Source: Alcaligenaceae bacterium (GTDB lineage: Bacteria > Pseudomonadota > Gammaproteobacteria > Burkholderiales > Burkholderiaceae_B). Taken from it: 64,000 nt of DNA. Under the pieces are notes generated by a model, which saw nothing but the letters and a program-made list of their open reading frames with translations, searched no databases and was not told where the DNA came from. The first letter of the stretch is position 1. Each line of letters starts with the position of its first letter. The stretch spans positions 186,001 through 250,000 of the forward strand of contig JACCET010000006.1 in the NCBI GenBank assembly GCA_013416405.1, given 5' to 3'. The translations under genes and the position numbers were made by a program. Below, in pieces: positions 41,618-49,174 of this stretch.

Positions 41618-41664
41618 ACACCATATATAGTGAATAATATTCTATTCACCACAACATATAGTGA
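41618..41664 (+). promoter_or_regulatory. tandem NrdR boxes upstream of nrdD
   Basis: ACACCATATATAGTGA (41618-41633) fits the NrdR consensus ACACWATATATWGTGT closely. CCACAACATATAGTGA (41649-41664) is a second, weaker copy. They are 31 bases apart, three helical turns, the normal spacing of paired NrdR sites. NrdR is the ATP/dATP-sensing repressor of ribonucleotide reductase genes. Confidence 0.82.
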
Positions 41665-41676
41665 TACGGAGCATTC

Positions 41677-43398
41677 ATGGCAGACATAGACGTTGCCTCC
41701 TCGATAAACGAATATCTTGACCGGGTCGACTGGCGCGTGAACGCCAATGCCAATCAGGGATATTCGCTGGGCGGCCTGATACTTAACGTGAGCGGTAAGG
41801 TCATCGCCAATTACTGGCTAGACGAAGTTTATCCATCCGAAGTGGGCAAGGCCCACCGCGAGGCTGCCCTGCACATCCACGACCTGGACATGCTGTCGGG
41901 TTACTGTGCCGGCTGGTCGCTGCGTACCTTGCTCAACGAAGGCCTTAACGGCATTCCGGGAAAAATCGAATCGTCGCCCCCCAGGCATATGTCCAGCGCC
42001 GTAGGCCAGATCGTCAACTTCCTGGGAACCTTGCAAAATGAATGGGCCGGCGCACAAGCTTTCAGCTCCTTCGATACTTATATGGCTCCATTCATCCGCA
42101 AAGATGCACTAAGCCATGCCCAGGTCCGGCAATACATGCAAGAGCTGATTTACAACCTGAACGTACCTTCACGGTGGGGAACGCAGACCCCGTTCACCAA
42201 CCTCACCTTCGACTGGGTTTGCCCCGAAGACCTGCGCGATCAAGTGCCCGTGATCGGCGGCGAAGAAATGCCCTTCACCTATGGCGAACTGCAGCCCGAA
42301 ATGGACATGATCAACCGCAGCTACATCGAGGTCATGATGGCCGGTGATGCCAAAGGGCGCGTATTCACCTTTCCTATTCCCACCTATAACATCACCGAGG
42401 ATTTCGACTGGCACAGTCCCAATGCCGAACTGCTGTTCGAAATGACCGCGCGCTATGGGCTGCCCTACTTTCAAAACTTCATCAATTCCGAGCTCAAGCC
42501 CAATATGATCCGGTCCATGTGCTGCCGACTGCAGCTCGATCTGCGTGAGCTGCTCAAGCGTGGCAATGGGCTGTTCGGCTCCGCCGAGCAAACGGGCTCG
42601 TTGGGCGTGGTCACAGTCAACTGCGCACGACTGGGCTACCTGCATGCTGGCGATGAAGCCGCCTTGTTCAAGCACCTGGATGAGTTGCTGGACCTGGGCA
42701 AGACCAGCCTGGAACTCAAGCGCACGGTTATCCAGCGCCTGATGGACGACGGTTTGTTTCCCTACACACGACGCTACCTGGGCACCTTGCGCAACCACTT
42801 CTCAACCCTGGGCGTGAACGGCGTGAACGAAATGCTGCGCAACTTCACGCACAACCGGCACGACATCAGCTCACCCGAAGGCTATGACCTGGCTATCCGC
42901 CTGCTCGACCATGTACGCGCCCGCATGCTGCAATTTCAGGAAGAAACCGGACATATGTACAACCTCGAGGCTACGCCCGCCGAAGGCACCACTTATCGTT
43001 TTGCCAAAGAAGACCGCAAGCGCTATCCGGATATCCTGCAGGCCGGCACCGCCCAGATGCCTTACTACACCAATTCATCACAGCTGCCTGTAGGGTTTAC
43101 CGACGACCCCTTTGAGGCCCTGGAGCGCCAGGACGAGTTGCAAAGAAAATACACCGGTGGAACGGTACTGCACCTGTACATGACCGAGCCACTATCCAGC
43201 GCACAGGCGTGCCGCACGCTGGTGCAAAGGGCCTTGAGCCGCTTTCGCCTGCCCTACATCACCGTTACGCCCACATTTTCCATATGCCCGGTTCATGGTT
43301 ATCTGGGTGGCAGCCACAAGTTCTGCCCCAAGTGCGACGACGAAATCCTCGCGCAAAAGCGGCGACGGCAAGCTCCACCCGAGACCTGCACGGCTTGA
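41677..43398 (+). CDS. nrdD: anaerobic ribonucleoside-triphosphate reductase, main subunit lacking the glycyl-radical tail
   Basis: A 573-residue class III ribonucleotide reductase that makes deoxynucleotides without oxygen. The active-site region contains SMCCRLQLDL, and the C-terminal zinc motif is TFSICPVHGYLGGSHKFCPKCDDE. In archaeal-type NrdD that motif continues directly into the glycyl-radical loop. Here the chain stops 16 residues later, and the loop is encoded by the next gene. There is no N-terminal ATP-cone domain of the E. coli type (the protein starts at the core; E. coli NrdD is 712 residues). Upstream are two NrdR boxes. It works with the radical-SAM activase NrdG encoded two genes downstream. 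Confidence 0.9.
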   Translation: MADIDVASSINEYLDRVDWRVNANANQGYSLGGLILNVSGKVIANYWLDEVYPSEVGKAHREAALHIHDLDMLSGYCAGWSLRTLLNEGLNGIPGKIESSPPRHMSSAVGQIVNFLGTLQNEWAGAQAFSSFDTYMAPFIRKDALSHAQVRQYMQELIYNLNVPSRWGTQTPFTNLTFDWVCPEDLRDQVPVIGGEEMPFTYGELQPEMDMINRSYIEVMMAGDAKGRVFTFPIPTYNITEDFDWHSPNAELLFEMTARYGLPYFQNFINSELKPNMIRSMCCRLQLDLRELLKRGNGLFGSAEQTGSLGVVTVNCARLGYLHAGDEAALFKHLDELLDLGKTSLELKRTVIQRLMDDGLFPYTRRYLGTLRNHFSTLGVNGVNEMLRNFTHNRHDISSPEGYDLAIRLLDHVRARMLQFQEETGHMYNLEATPAEGTTYRFAKEDRKRYPDILQAGTAQMPYYTNSSQLPVGFTDDPFEALERQDELQRKYTGGTVLHLYMTEPLSSAQACRTLVQRALSRFRLPYITVTPTFSICPVHGYLGGSHKFCPKCDDEILAQKRRRQAPPETCTA

Positions 43399-43457
43399 AG
43401 CCAAGGCATATAAGAATTTCTCTTTCATTTTTTCAACGCTACACAAGGAGCATCACC

Positions 43458-43646
43458 ATGACCATCACTACTTCCGATAAACAAAACCTCACACCCACCT
43501 TGAGCGACGACGAACGTCAACCGTGCGAAATCTGGACTCGTGTCATGGGCTATCACCGCCCGATGTCCTCGTTCAATATTGGCAAGAAGGGCGAATTCCA
43601 TGAACGCAAATACTTCAGCGAACAAGGAGCCAGGCTTGCCGCCTGA
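43458..43646 (+). CDS. separate glycyl-radical domain of class III ribonucleotide reductase
   Basis: A 62-residue protein with AAGGAG seven bases upstream of its ATG. Its core CEIWTRVMGYHRPMSSFNIG, then KKGEFHERKYF, is the C-terminal glycyl-radical segment of NrdD; the radical glycine is the G in RVMGY. It starts 60 bases after the main subunit's stop, with stop codons and a fresh ribosome site between them, so this is a real split rather than a sequencing frameshift. It must dock on NrdD as YfiD/GrcA does on pyruvate formate-lyase. NrdG, which overlaps its 3' end by 44 bases, would generate the radical. Confidence 0.85.
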   Translation: MTITTSDKQNLTPTLSDDERQPCEIWTRVMGYHRPMSSFNIGKKGEFHERKYFSEQGARLAA

Positions 43647-44385
43647 TGCCCAGACAACGCAAGCAAAGGTAAGCCCCTGCCCGCAGCCACGGCGCTTGAA
43701 GGTGGGTGGCATCACCCCGTTCAGCGCCACCGATTACCCTGGTCAGTTGGCCACGGTCATCTTCGTGCAGGGCTGTCCATGGCGATGCCGCTACTGCCAC
43801 AATCCGCAGCTTCAGGAGCGTACGCCGCACAGCCCGATTTCATGGGCCGATACCCTGGCCTTGCTGCAGCGAAGACGCGGGCTGGTCGACGCCGTGGTGT
43901 TCAGTGGCGGCGAACCGACCATGGATCCGGGTCTGGCCGGCGCCATGCGTGAGGCGCGGGCATTGGGGTTCAAGATCGGCCTGCATAGCGGCGGCACGCA
44001 TCCCGCACGTCTCGAAGCTGTACTGCCGTTGATCGACTGGGTGGGTTTTGATGTGAAGGCACTGTTTGCCGACTATGCCCGAATCACCCAGATAGCAGGC
44101 AGCGGCGAGCCAGCGTTAAAGGGCTTGCAGGCGATACTTGCCAGTGGCGTAGATTATGAATGCCGCACGACACTGCATCCGGCCTTGCTGACCGAGGATG
44201 AGATCCTGCAGCTTGCACACAGCCTGGCCGAGCTGAATGTGAAACGCTACGCCCTGCAAGTCTTTCGCGAACAAGGCTGCAATGACCAGGCATTGAACGC
44301 CAGTACGCTGCCGGGCTACCCTGACAACGTCACCGTTGCTCGTATCGCCGGAATGTTCCCCGAATTTGTTCTCAGGCGTGGCTGA
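43603..44385 (+). CDS. nrdG: anaerobic ribonucleotide reductase activating enzyme (radical SAM)
   Basis: A 260-residue radical SAM protein with the cluster motif CPWRCRYC (CxxxCxxC) in VIFVQGCPWRCRYCHNPQLQ and the glycine-rich SAM contact FSGGEPTMDP. It creates the glycyl radical on the small NrdD domain. I use the ATG at 43603, with AAGGG nine bases upstream; a later GTG near 43700 is an alternative since the first ~28 residues are low-complexity. It is longer than E. coli NrdG (154 residues) and fits the larger NrdG2-type. It ends 10 bases before the convergent ubiT. Confidence 0.9.
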   Translation, partial: NANTSANKEPGLPPDAQTTQAKVSPCPQPRRLKVGGITPFSATDYPGQLATVIFVQGCPWRCRYCHNPQLQERTPHSPISWADTLALLQRRRGLVDAVVFSGGEPTMDPGLAGAMREARALGFKIGLHSGGTHPARLEAVLPLIDWVGFDVKALFADYARITQIAGSGEPALKGLQAILASGVDYECRTTLHPALLTEDEILQLAHSLAELNVKRYALQVFREQGCNDQALNASTLPGYPDNVTVARIAGMFPEFVLRRG

Positions 44386-44395
44386 TAAGGCCAGT

Positions 44396-44881
44396 TCAAA
44401 ACGCGCCCGACCTTGATCGGGCGCGGGGCAGCAATCGCCCGATAAACTTGCCTGGCAACAACTGATCGGGTGCAAACAATGACATATCCAGTGCATCGAG
44501 TGTGTTCTTAACCAGCAAGCCCAGTTCGGTGTCGCCTTCCATGGATAGCCGACGGCTGAAAAACAGAGTGTCGGGATCTTCCTTGCGCTGTGTTAGAAGA
44601 TAAAAATCGTGCAGACAGGCCGCGATGGTCAGGGCTATGTCGCCCCCCGGCGCCACCGGCACAAACTTTCCGTTGCGCCACACGAAATCAAAAGCAATAC
44701 CTGCATCTGTTGCCTGAATTCGCAGTATTCGTCCTTGCAGCATATGCAAAGTGTCGGCCGGCAAATGCTGCGCCAGGATTAGATTGAGCCCTGTGGCAAA
44801 AATGGCCGAGCCAGGATAAGCCGGCAAACGTGCCAGCAGCTTGCCCAAGGGGGCAGGAACGGAATGATGGCCTGAACTCAC
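44396..44881 (-). CDS. ubiT: SCP2-domain ubiquinone accessory factor UbiT
   Basis: A 161-residue lipid-carrier protein with an SCP2 domain. Segments LARLPAYPGSAIFATGLNLILAQHLP and FSRRLSMEGDTELGLLVKNTLDALD match YhbT/UbiT. It binds ubiquinone intermediates for the oxygen-independent pathway run by UbiU and UbiV, both encoded upstream on the same strand. A hairpin overlapping its stop codon probably ends the transcript. Confidence 0.88.
   Translation of the reverse strand: MSSGHHSVPAPLGKLLARLPAYPGSAIFATGLNLILAQHLPADTLHMLQGRILRIQATDAGIAFDFVWRNGKFVPVAPGGDIALTIAACLHDFYLLTQRKEDPDTLFFSRRLSMEGDTELGLLVKNTLDALDMSLFAPDQLLPGKFIGRLLPRARSRSGAF
44398..44425 (-). terminator. hairpin at the 3' end of ubiT
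   Basis: CGCGCCCGA and TCGGGCGCG (44402-44410 / 44417-44425) form a perfect nine-pair stem inside the last codons of ubiT. On the minus strand four T follow directly, overlapping the TGA stop. A terminator embedded in the coding end also serves the convergent nrdG side. Confidence 0.62.
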
Positions 44882-44908
44882 GACAGACTCCTGGAAACGA
44901 CCTTTGAA

Positions 44909-45526
44909 TCAGGCCACATAAAACATAACGGTGAAATAGTGGCAAGCACTGCCACCCATAACAAATAAATGCCACACCCCGTGGCCATAACGCCACTTTT
45001 CGTCGGTGACATAGAAAATAATGCCGACGGTGTAGACCACGCCGCCCAGCAACAGCCAACGAAAGCCTTCCCAGCTCAATGCATTGATTAACGGAACGGC
45101 TGCAATAATCGCCAGCCAACCCATGGCGACATAGATCAGCAAAGATAACAGGCGCCGACCCTTGGCCAGCCAGATTTCCTGGGCGATGCCGAACAGAGCC
45201 AAGCCCCAGACCACGCCAAACAAAGTCCAGCCCCAGGCACCACGCAAACTGACCAGCGCGAAAGGCGTATAGCTGCCAGCGATCAGCAAATAAATGGCGC
45301 AGTGATCGAACTTGCACCAGATGCGCTTTGCCCGGCCACGCAGGCTGTGATAAAGGGTGGACGCCAGATACAGGCTTAGCAGCATCGCACCATAAACGCT
45401 GAAACTGATCACCTTCCAGGGATCACCCAGGCCCGCCGCAAATATGACCAGAAGTATCCCGCCAATAAGGGCCAGCACGGCGCCCGTGAGGTGGGAAATA
45501 CTGTTGAATCGTTCGCCGTAATACAT
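44909..45526 (-). CDS. haemolysin III / YqfA-like membrane protein
   Basis: A 205-residue inner-membrane protein with seven helices (PAQR/HlyIII superfamily). It starts at the ATG at 45526 with AAGGG upstream; the longer frame overlaps ubiV. Conserved family motifs are ERFNSISHLTGA at the start, STLYHSLRGRAKRIWCKFDHCAIYLLIAGSYTPF and VWHLFVMGGSACHYFTVMFY, which hold the His/Asp zinc ligands. True haemolytic activity is unlikely. It lies within the ubi operon, between ubiV and ubiT, 14 bases after ubiV, so cotranscription is likely. Confidence 0.9.
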   Translation of the reverse strand: MYYGERFNSISHLTGAVLALIGGILLVIFAAGLGDPWKVISFSVYGAMLLSLYLASTLYHSLRGRAKRIWCKFDHCAIYLLIAGSYTPFALVSLRGAWGWTLFGVVWGLALFGIAQEIWLAKGRRLLSLLIYVAMGWLAIIAAVPLINALSWEGFRWLLLGGVVYTVGIIFYVTDEKWRYGHGVWHLFVMGGSACHYFTVMFYVA

Positions 45527-45540
45527 TGCACAACCCTTTA

Positions 45541-46428
45541 TCAAGCGACCAGTTGCTCCTGGCCAGGACGGCCATGCCAATAGCCGTTACAGGGGTCGGC
45601 GGGCATCAAGGGCAGCATGGTCTCGAAGGCGACGCTGCTGTCCAGTTGCTGGTTCAGTACCTGGTGGAAAAGTTGCACGATATCGCCCGTATGCTGCGAC
45701 TGCGGGCTGATGCGCAATACATCGACGCCCACGTCACGCATGGCTTGCACTTCGTTGATCAAGTTATAGACTAGCGCCGACTGGGTCTGGATGCCATTCA
45801 AGACCAAAAAGGGTTGGCCTTCGCGTGTTTCCAGCAACAGGCCGTCAGGATGATCCATGCATACATACTGACAATTGTCTTTGGGAATATTCCGGTGGCG
45901 GGCGGTAAAGCAGCGCGCCGAAAAAGCCAAAGGCATACGCCCGTAGGCAAATACTTCAGTTTGCATATTCTGCGGCTTTTCCGCCTGCAATTGCGACAGC
46001 CCTTCGCGCCCCATTTCAAGTGGCATGACCCAGCGCTGCGCTCCTTGGCTGGCAAGCAATTCGAGTGTGGGACTGCTGTATACATTCAAGTAGGGGCCTG
46101 CCACGAACGGCTTGCCATCAAGGCAATGCACGGCTCCCATGTCGTTGGCCTCGACCAGGAAACCATCGTTTGCCGCAATCTTGCGCATGGTGGTGAGATC
46201 CTGGCCGGATTCCAGCAGTACCTGGGTGGACAGCACGACCTCTTTGCCGGCATCGGCCAGCATGCGTGCGATTTCTAGCCAATCGGGCAGGCGCAACTCG
46301 TGGCGCCGCGAACACACGGTTTCACCCAGATAGACGATATCGACCGGAGTGTCGATCATGGACTCATAAAACTGCATCGTGGTGATGCGTGACCAGTAAT
46401 ACTGGACGGATCCCAAAGCGATTTTCAC
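45541..46428 (-). CDS. ubiV: oxygen-independent ubiquinone hydroxylation protein UbiV (U32 family)
   Basis: A 295-residue iron-sulfur protein. I start at the GTG at 46428, with GGAAG upstream, which gives MKIALGSVQYYWSR and the family length (E. coli 292). The four cluster cysteines are visible: one in GETVCSRRHEL and three in CFTARHRNIPKDNCQYVC with 13- and 4-residue spacings, the same as in E. coli UbiV (C180, C193, C197). With UbiU it hydroxylates ubiquinone precursors, using prephenate rather than O2. It is encoded 56 bases after ubiU. Confidence 0.93.
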   Translation of the reverse strand: MKIALGSVQYYWSRITTMQFYESMIDTPVDIVYLGETVCSRRHELRLPDWLEIARMLADAGKEVVLSTQVLLESGQDLTTMRKIAANDGFLVEANDMGAVHCLDGKPFVAGPYLNVYSSPTLELLASQGAQRWVMPLEMGREGLSQLQAEKPQNMQTEVFAYGRMPLAFSARCFTARHRNIPKDNCQYVCMDHPDGLLLETREGQPFLVLNGIQTQSALVYNLINEVQAMRDVGVDVLRISPQSQHTGDIVQLFHQVLNQQLDSSVAFETMLPLMPADPCNGYWHGRPGQEQLVA

Positions 46429-46484
46429 GTTACTTCCTTTTTCCGATTGTGGCCCTGCCAAACAACCGGCCTGTTCAAATCAAT

Positions 46485-47534
46485 TTATTTCCATGGGCGG
46501 TGATAAGCGCCCAGCGTGTGCTGCTGCCCTTCGGCCACCTTGTTCAGCTCGGCCATCCAGACCGGCTTTACGGAGTAGCGTTGTTGGCTGGCCAGGCACT
46601 GATCGATGGCTTCACGCCAGACGCGTGTAACCTGAGCCACATAGGCGGGGCTGCGCTGACGGCCTTCTATCTTGATGGCCCGCACCCCCATTTGCATGAG
46701 TTTGGGCAATAGTTCCAGCGTATTCAGGCTGGTGGGCTCTTCGAGTGCGTAATAATTTTCGTTGGCCACGTCGAACCGGCCCTTGCACAGCGTGGGATAC
46801 CCGGCGTTTTCACCATCTGCATAGCGATCTATCAGCACCCCGTTCAAGCGCGATTCCAGCCCCTGGTCTGTTTGCTGCCAGCGCACCGACTTGGCGGGAG
46901 AACACACGCCATGCGTATTGGGAGATTCTCCGGTAACGTAAGACGACAGGGCGCACCGCCCTTCGACCATTACGCACAGGCTGCCGAAGCCAAAGACCTC
47001 GATCTCGACTTCAGTGTTTTCGGTAACCTGTTCAACCTGGGCCATCGACAGCACGCGCGGCAGCACCGCCCGAACCACGCCGAAATGCTTGCGATAGAAA
47101 TTGATGGCTTCGTAATTGGTGGCCGAACCTTGCACCGACAAGTGCAGGCGTAATTGCGGATAGCGCTGGTGCGCGTACATCATCAGGCCTGGATCGGCCA
47201 CAATCATGGCATCGACACCGGCTACAGCAGCGCGATCCACCGCCTGACGCCAGGCTTGCCAGCCCGTAGGCTGGGAATAGGTATTTAGCGCCAGAAACAC
47301 CTTGCGCCCGCGCGCATGCGCATAGCGTATGCCTTCGTTAATGGCTTTTTCGTCAAAGTTCAGGCCGGCGAAGTTACGCGCATTGGTCGCATCGCGAAAA
47401 CCCAAATAAACACAATCGGCGCCGTGATCAACGGCGGCCTTAAGGGCCGGTAGGCTGCCCGCCGGGCAGACCAGCTCGACGGCGGACGCAGCAGCCCCCG
47501 CCGCAGCGTGCATTACAGCAGTTGCGTTAGTCAT
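46485..47534 (-). CDS. ubiU: oxygen-independent ubiquinone hydroxylation protein UbiU (U32 family)
   Basis: A 349-residue peptidase-U32-like iron-sulfur protein, partner of UbiV. LVCPAGSLPALKAAVDHGADCVYLG opens the barrel. The cluster cysteines lie in GSLCVMVEGRCALSS, HGVCSPAKSVRW and YPTLCKGRF, as in E. coli UbiU. EEPTSLNTLELLP and IKIEGRQRSPAYVAQV are near identical to the family. It is ~18 residues longer at the N-terminus through an alanine-rich head; a start at Met8 is possible. Confidence 0.94.
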   Translation of the reverse strand: MTNATAVMHAAAGAAASAVELVCPAGSLPALKAAVDHGADCVYLGFRDATNARNFAGLNFDEKAINEGIRYAHARGRKVFLALNTYSQPTGWQAWRQAVDRAAVAGVDAMIVADPGLMMYAHQRYPQLRLHLSVQGSATNYEAINFYRKHFGVVRAVLPRVLSMAQVEQVTENTEVEIEVFGFGSLCVMVEGRCALSSYVTGESPNTHGVCSPAKSVRWQQTDQGLESRLNGVLIDRYADGENAGYPTLCKGRFDVANENYYALEEPTSLNTLELLPKLMQMGVRAIKIEGRQRSPAYVAQVTRVWREAIDQCLASQQRYSVKPVWMAELNKVAEGQQHTLGAYHRPWK

Positions 47535-47557
47535 TTCATATAAGAGAAAAAGTGTAT

Positions 47558-48763
47558 CTAGGCCAGGGCCAAGGCCTCGTCGGCCGAGCGCACTGTTGGT
47601 GCACGTACGGCTTCAATAGTGGGTTTTACGCCGTTGACCAGGAGTTCGATAAGGTCTTTGACTGAGCGAATGGCATTGCCAAACGGCAGCTTTTCGGAGC
47701 CCCTGAAGAATAAGCCGCGTCTGATGTCGCCTGCCAGGGCAAATGCCAGCTGGGTATCGATACAAAACTGCCCATGCTTGCTGATGCCGTCGCGTAAGCC
47801 GCAGGAAGCCAGGCAATCGAAGCCCACCGTGCATGGGCGCTTCTTGGCAATGCGCTGCAGCTTTTCTTCTTTTTCAAGATAGTTGGCCAACCAAGGTGTG
47901 CGCACTGCGCGGGCTGGCAAGCCGGCCACGCTCATGAAGGTGACGATGTCTTCGGGTTTGGCTTCGACCAGCACCTTCTTGAAGTTGGGATGTGCATCGC
48001 CTTCTTCGGTGACGGCAAAAGCCGAGCCCAGCTGTACCGCATTGGCACCCATGCCCATTAGCTGGAGAACCTGTTCGTGGCTGTGTATGCCACCGGCGGT
48101 GATCAAGGGAATGTTTTCTTTTTCGAGATCCATGTCCTTGAAAAGCTGCAAGGTGCCTTCCAGCACATTGTTGAAGGCAAAGTTGGGATTGTTGAGGGCA
48201 TCGGCCGTAGGCGCACCCAAATGGCCAGCAGCGAATTTGGGGTTCTCGATGACGATGGCATCGGGAAGGCGATTCTTGCGCATCCATTTTTTCAGGATGA
48301 GACCGATACCACGCACATCGGACAGAATGGGAATGATGGCTGTTTTATAGCCTTCGGTGAGTTCGGGGAGATCGAGGGGCAGGCCGGCGCCCACCACCAC
48401 GGCATCGGCTTCGCTTTCGCAGGCCTGACGCACATAAGAGGCATATTCAGACACTGCGCGCATGATATTGACGGCAATAAGCCCGTTACCCTTGGATAGC
48501 GCTTTTGCCGCCTGAATTTCGCGGTCGAGTGCAATGAGGTTGACGGAATCTATTAGTGCCTTGTCGCGCGAGCGACCGGTTTGCAACATGAGATCGGGGT
48601 GGTGGCGGCGCAAGTCGACGCTGGATATTGTGCCCATGGCGCCATATGATGCAACGGTTCCGGCCAGCCGATGTGCGGAAACACCCACGCCCATGCCACC
48701 CTGCACTATGGGTAACAGCGACTTGCCCTTTAGCTTGAGTCGTTCTAAAACGGTTTGCAGCAC
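47558..48763 (-). CDS. nitronate monooxygenase / 2-nitropropane dioxygenase-like FMN protein
   Basis: A 401-residue FMN barrel enzyme. PIVQGGMGVGVS, VVVGAGLPLDLPEL, ITAGGIHSHEQVLQLMGMGANAVQLGSAFAVTEEGDAH and a C-terminal KKRPCTVGFDCLASCGLRDG are typical of the larger NMO-like proteins. It oxidises alkyl nitronates or acts as an enoyl reductase-like flavoprotein. It ends 23 bases upstream of ubiU on the same strand and may head the ubi operon, which is unusual company. The last ~110 residues include several cysteines of unknown role. Confidence 0.87.
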   Translation of the reverse strand: MLQTVLERLKLKGKSLLPIVQGGMGVGVSAHRLAGTVASYGAMGTISSVDLRRHHPDLMLQTGRSRDKALIDSVNLIALDREIQAAKALSKGNGLIAVNIMRAVSEYASYVRQACESEADAVVVGAGLPLDLPELTEGYKTAIIPILSDVRGIGLILKKWMRKNRLPDAIVIENPKFAAGHLGAPTADALNNPNFAFNNVLEGTLQLFKDMDLEKENIPLITAGGIHSHEQVLQLMGMGANAVQLGSAFAVTEEGDAHPNFKKVLVEAKPEDIVTFMSVAGLPARAVRTPWLANYLEKEEKLQRIAKKRPCTVGFDCLASCGLRDGISKHGQFCIDTQLAFALAGDIRRGLFFRGSEKLPFGNAIRSVKDLIELLVNGVKPTIEAVRAPTVRSADEALALA

Positions 48764-48940
48764 TTTATTTATCCTTGCGAAAATGTTCGCTCTTAAACGC
48801 AGCCATCACTATGCAGGCATAAGACAAGACATTCCTTAATAAATATCAACTTTATGACGGATAGCTGCAGCTACTATTGCCTTGTGCACAATGTGGCCTT
48901 GAGCCCCGTAAACACGCGTCTCGTGTATGGTGTACAACAC

Positions 48941-49174
48941 ATGAAAAATACCGATCAAGACCTACTTCTGGATGTACGCGGCCTTGAGCCGCCCGAACCA
49001 CTGGAGCGCGTGCTCGACGCGCTGGCCATGCTTGAGCCTGGCCAGCGGGTTCGCATGCTCATAGATCGCCAACCGCATCCCCTATACGGCATTCTGGACA
49101 AGAACAACTTCCAGTACCAGGTAGACACCCTGCCCGACTACCGTTACGAAATTCTCATCTGGCATAAAAACTGA
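48941..49174 (+). CDS. DUF2249 domain protein, second copy
   Basis: A 77-residue protein from the ATG at 48941; the longer frame lacks a ribosome site. The pattern LLLDVRGLEPPEPLERVLDALAMLEPGQRVRMLIDRQPHPLYGIL is DUF2249, also written as a TusA-like fold. It overlaps the following membrane-protein gene by one base (TGATG), so the two are coupled. It is only distantly similar to the copy at 41223. Confidence 0.87.
   Translation: MKNTDQDLLLDVRGLEPPEPLERVLDALAMLEPGQRVRMLIDRQPHPLYGILDKNNFQYQVDTLPDYRYEILIWHKN

Noticed and set aside
43399-43457. Possible frameshift joining nrdD to the glycyl-radical ORF
   Set aside because: The main ORF ends in a stop after a plausible tail, the 59-base gap has a clear AAGGAG and ATG for the small ORF, and the gap does not encode a sensible linker in one shifted frame. 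A split gene is the simpler reading.
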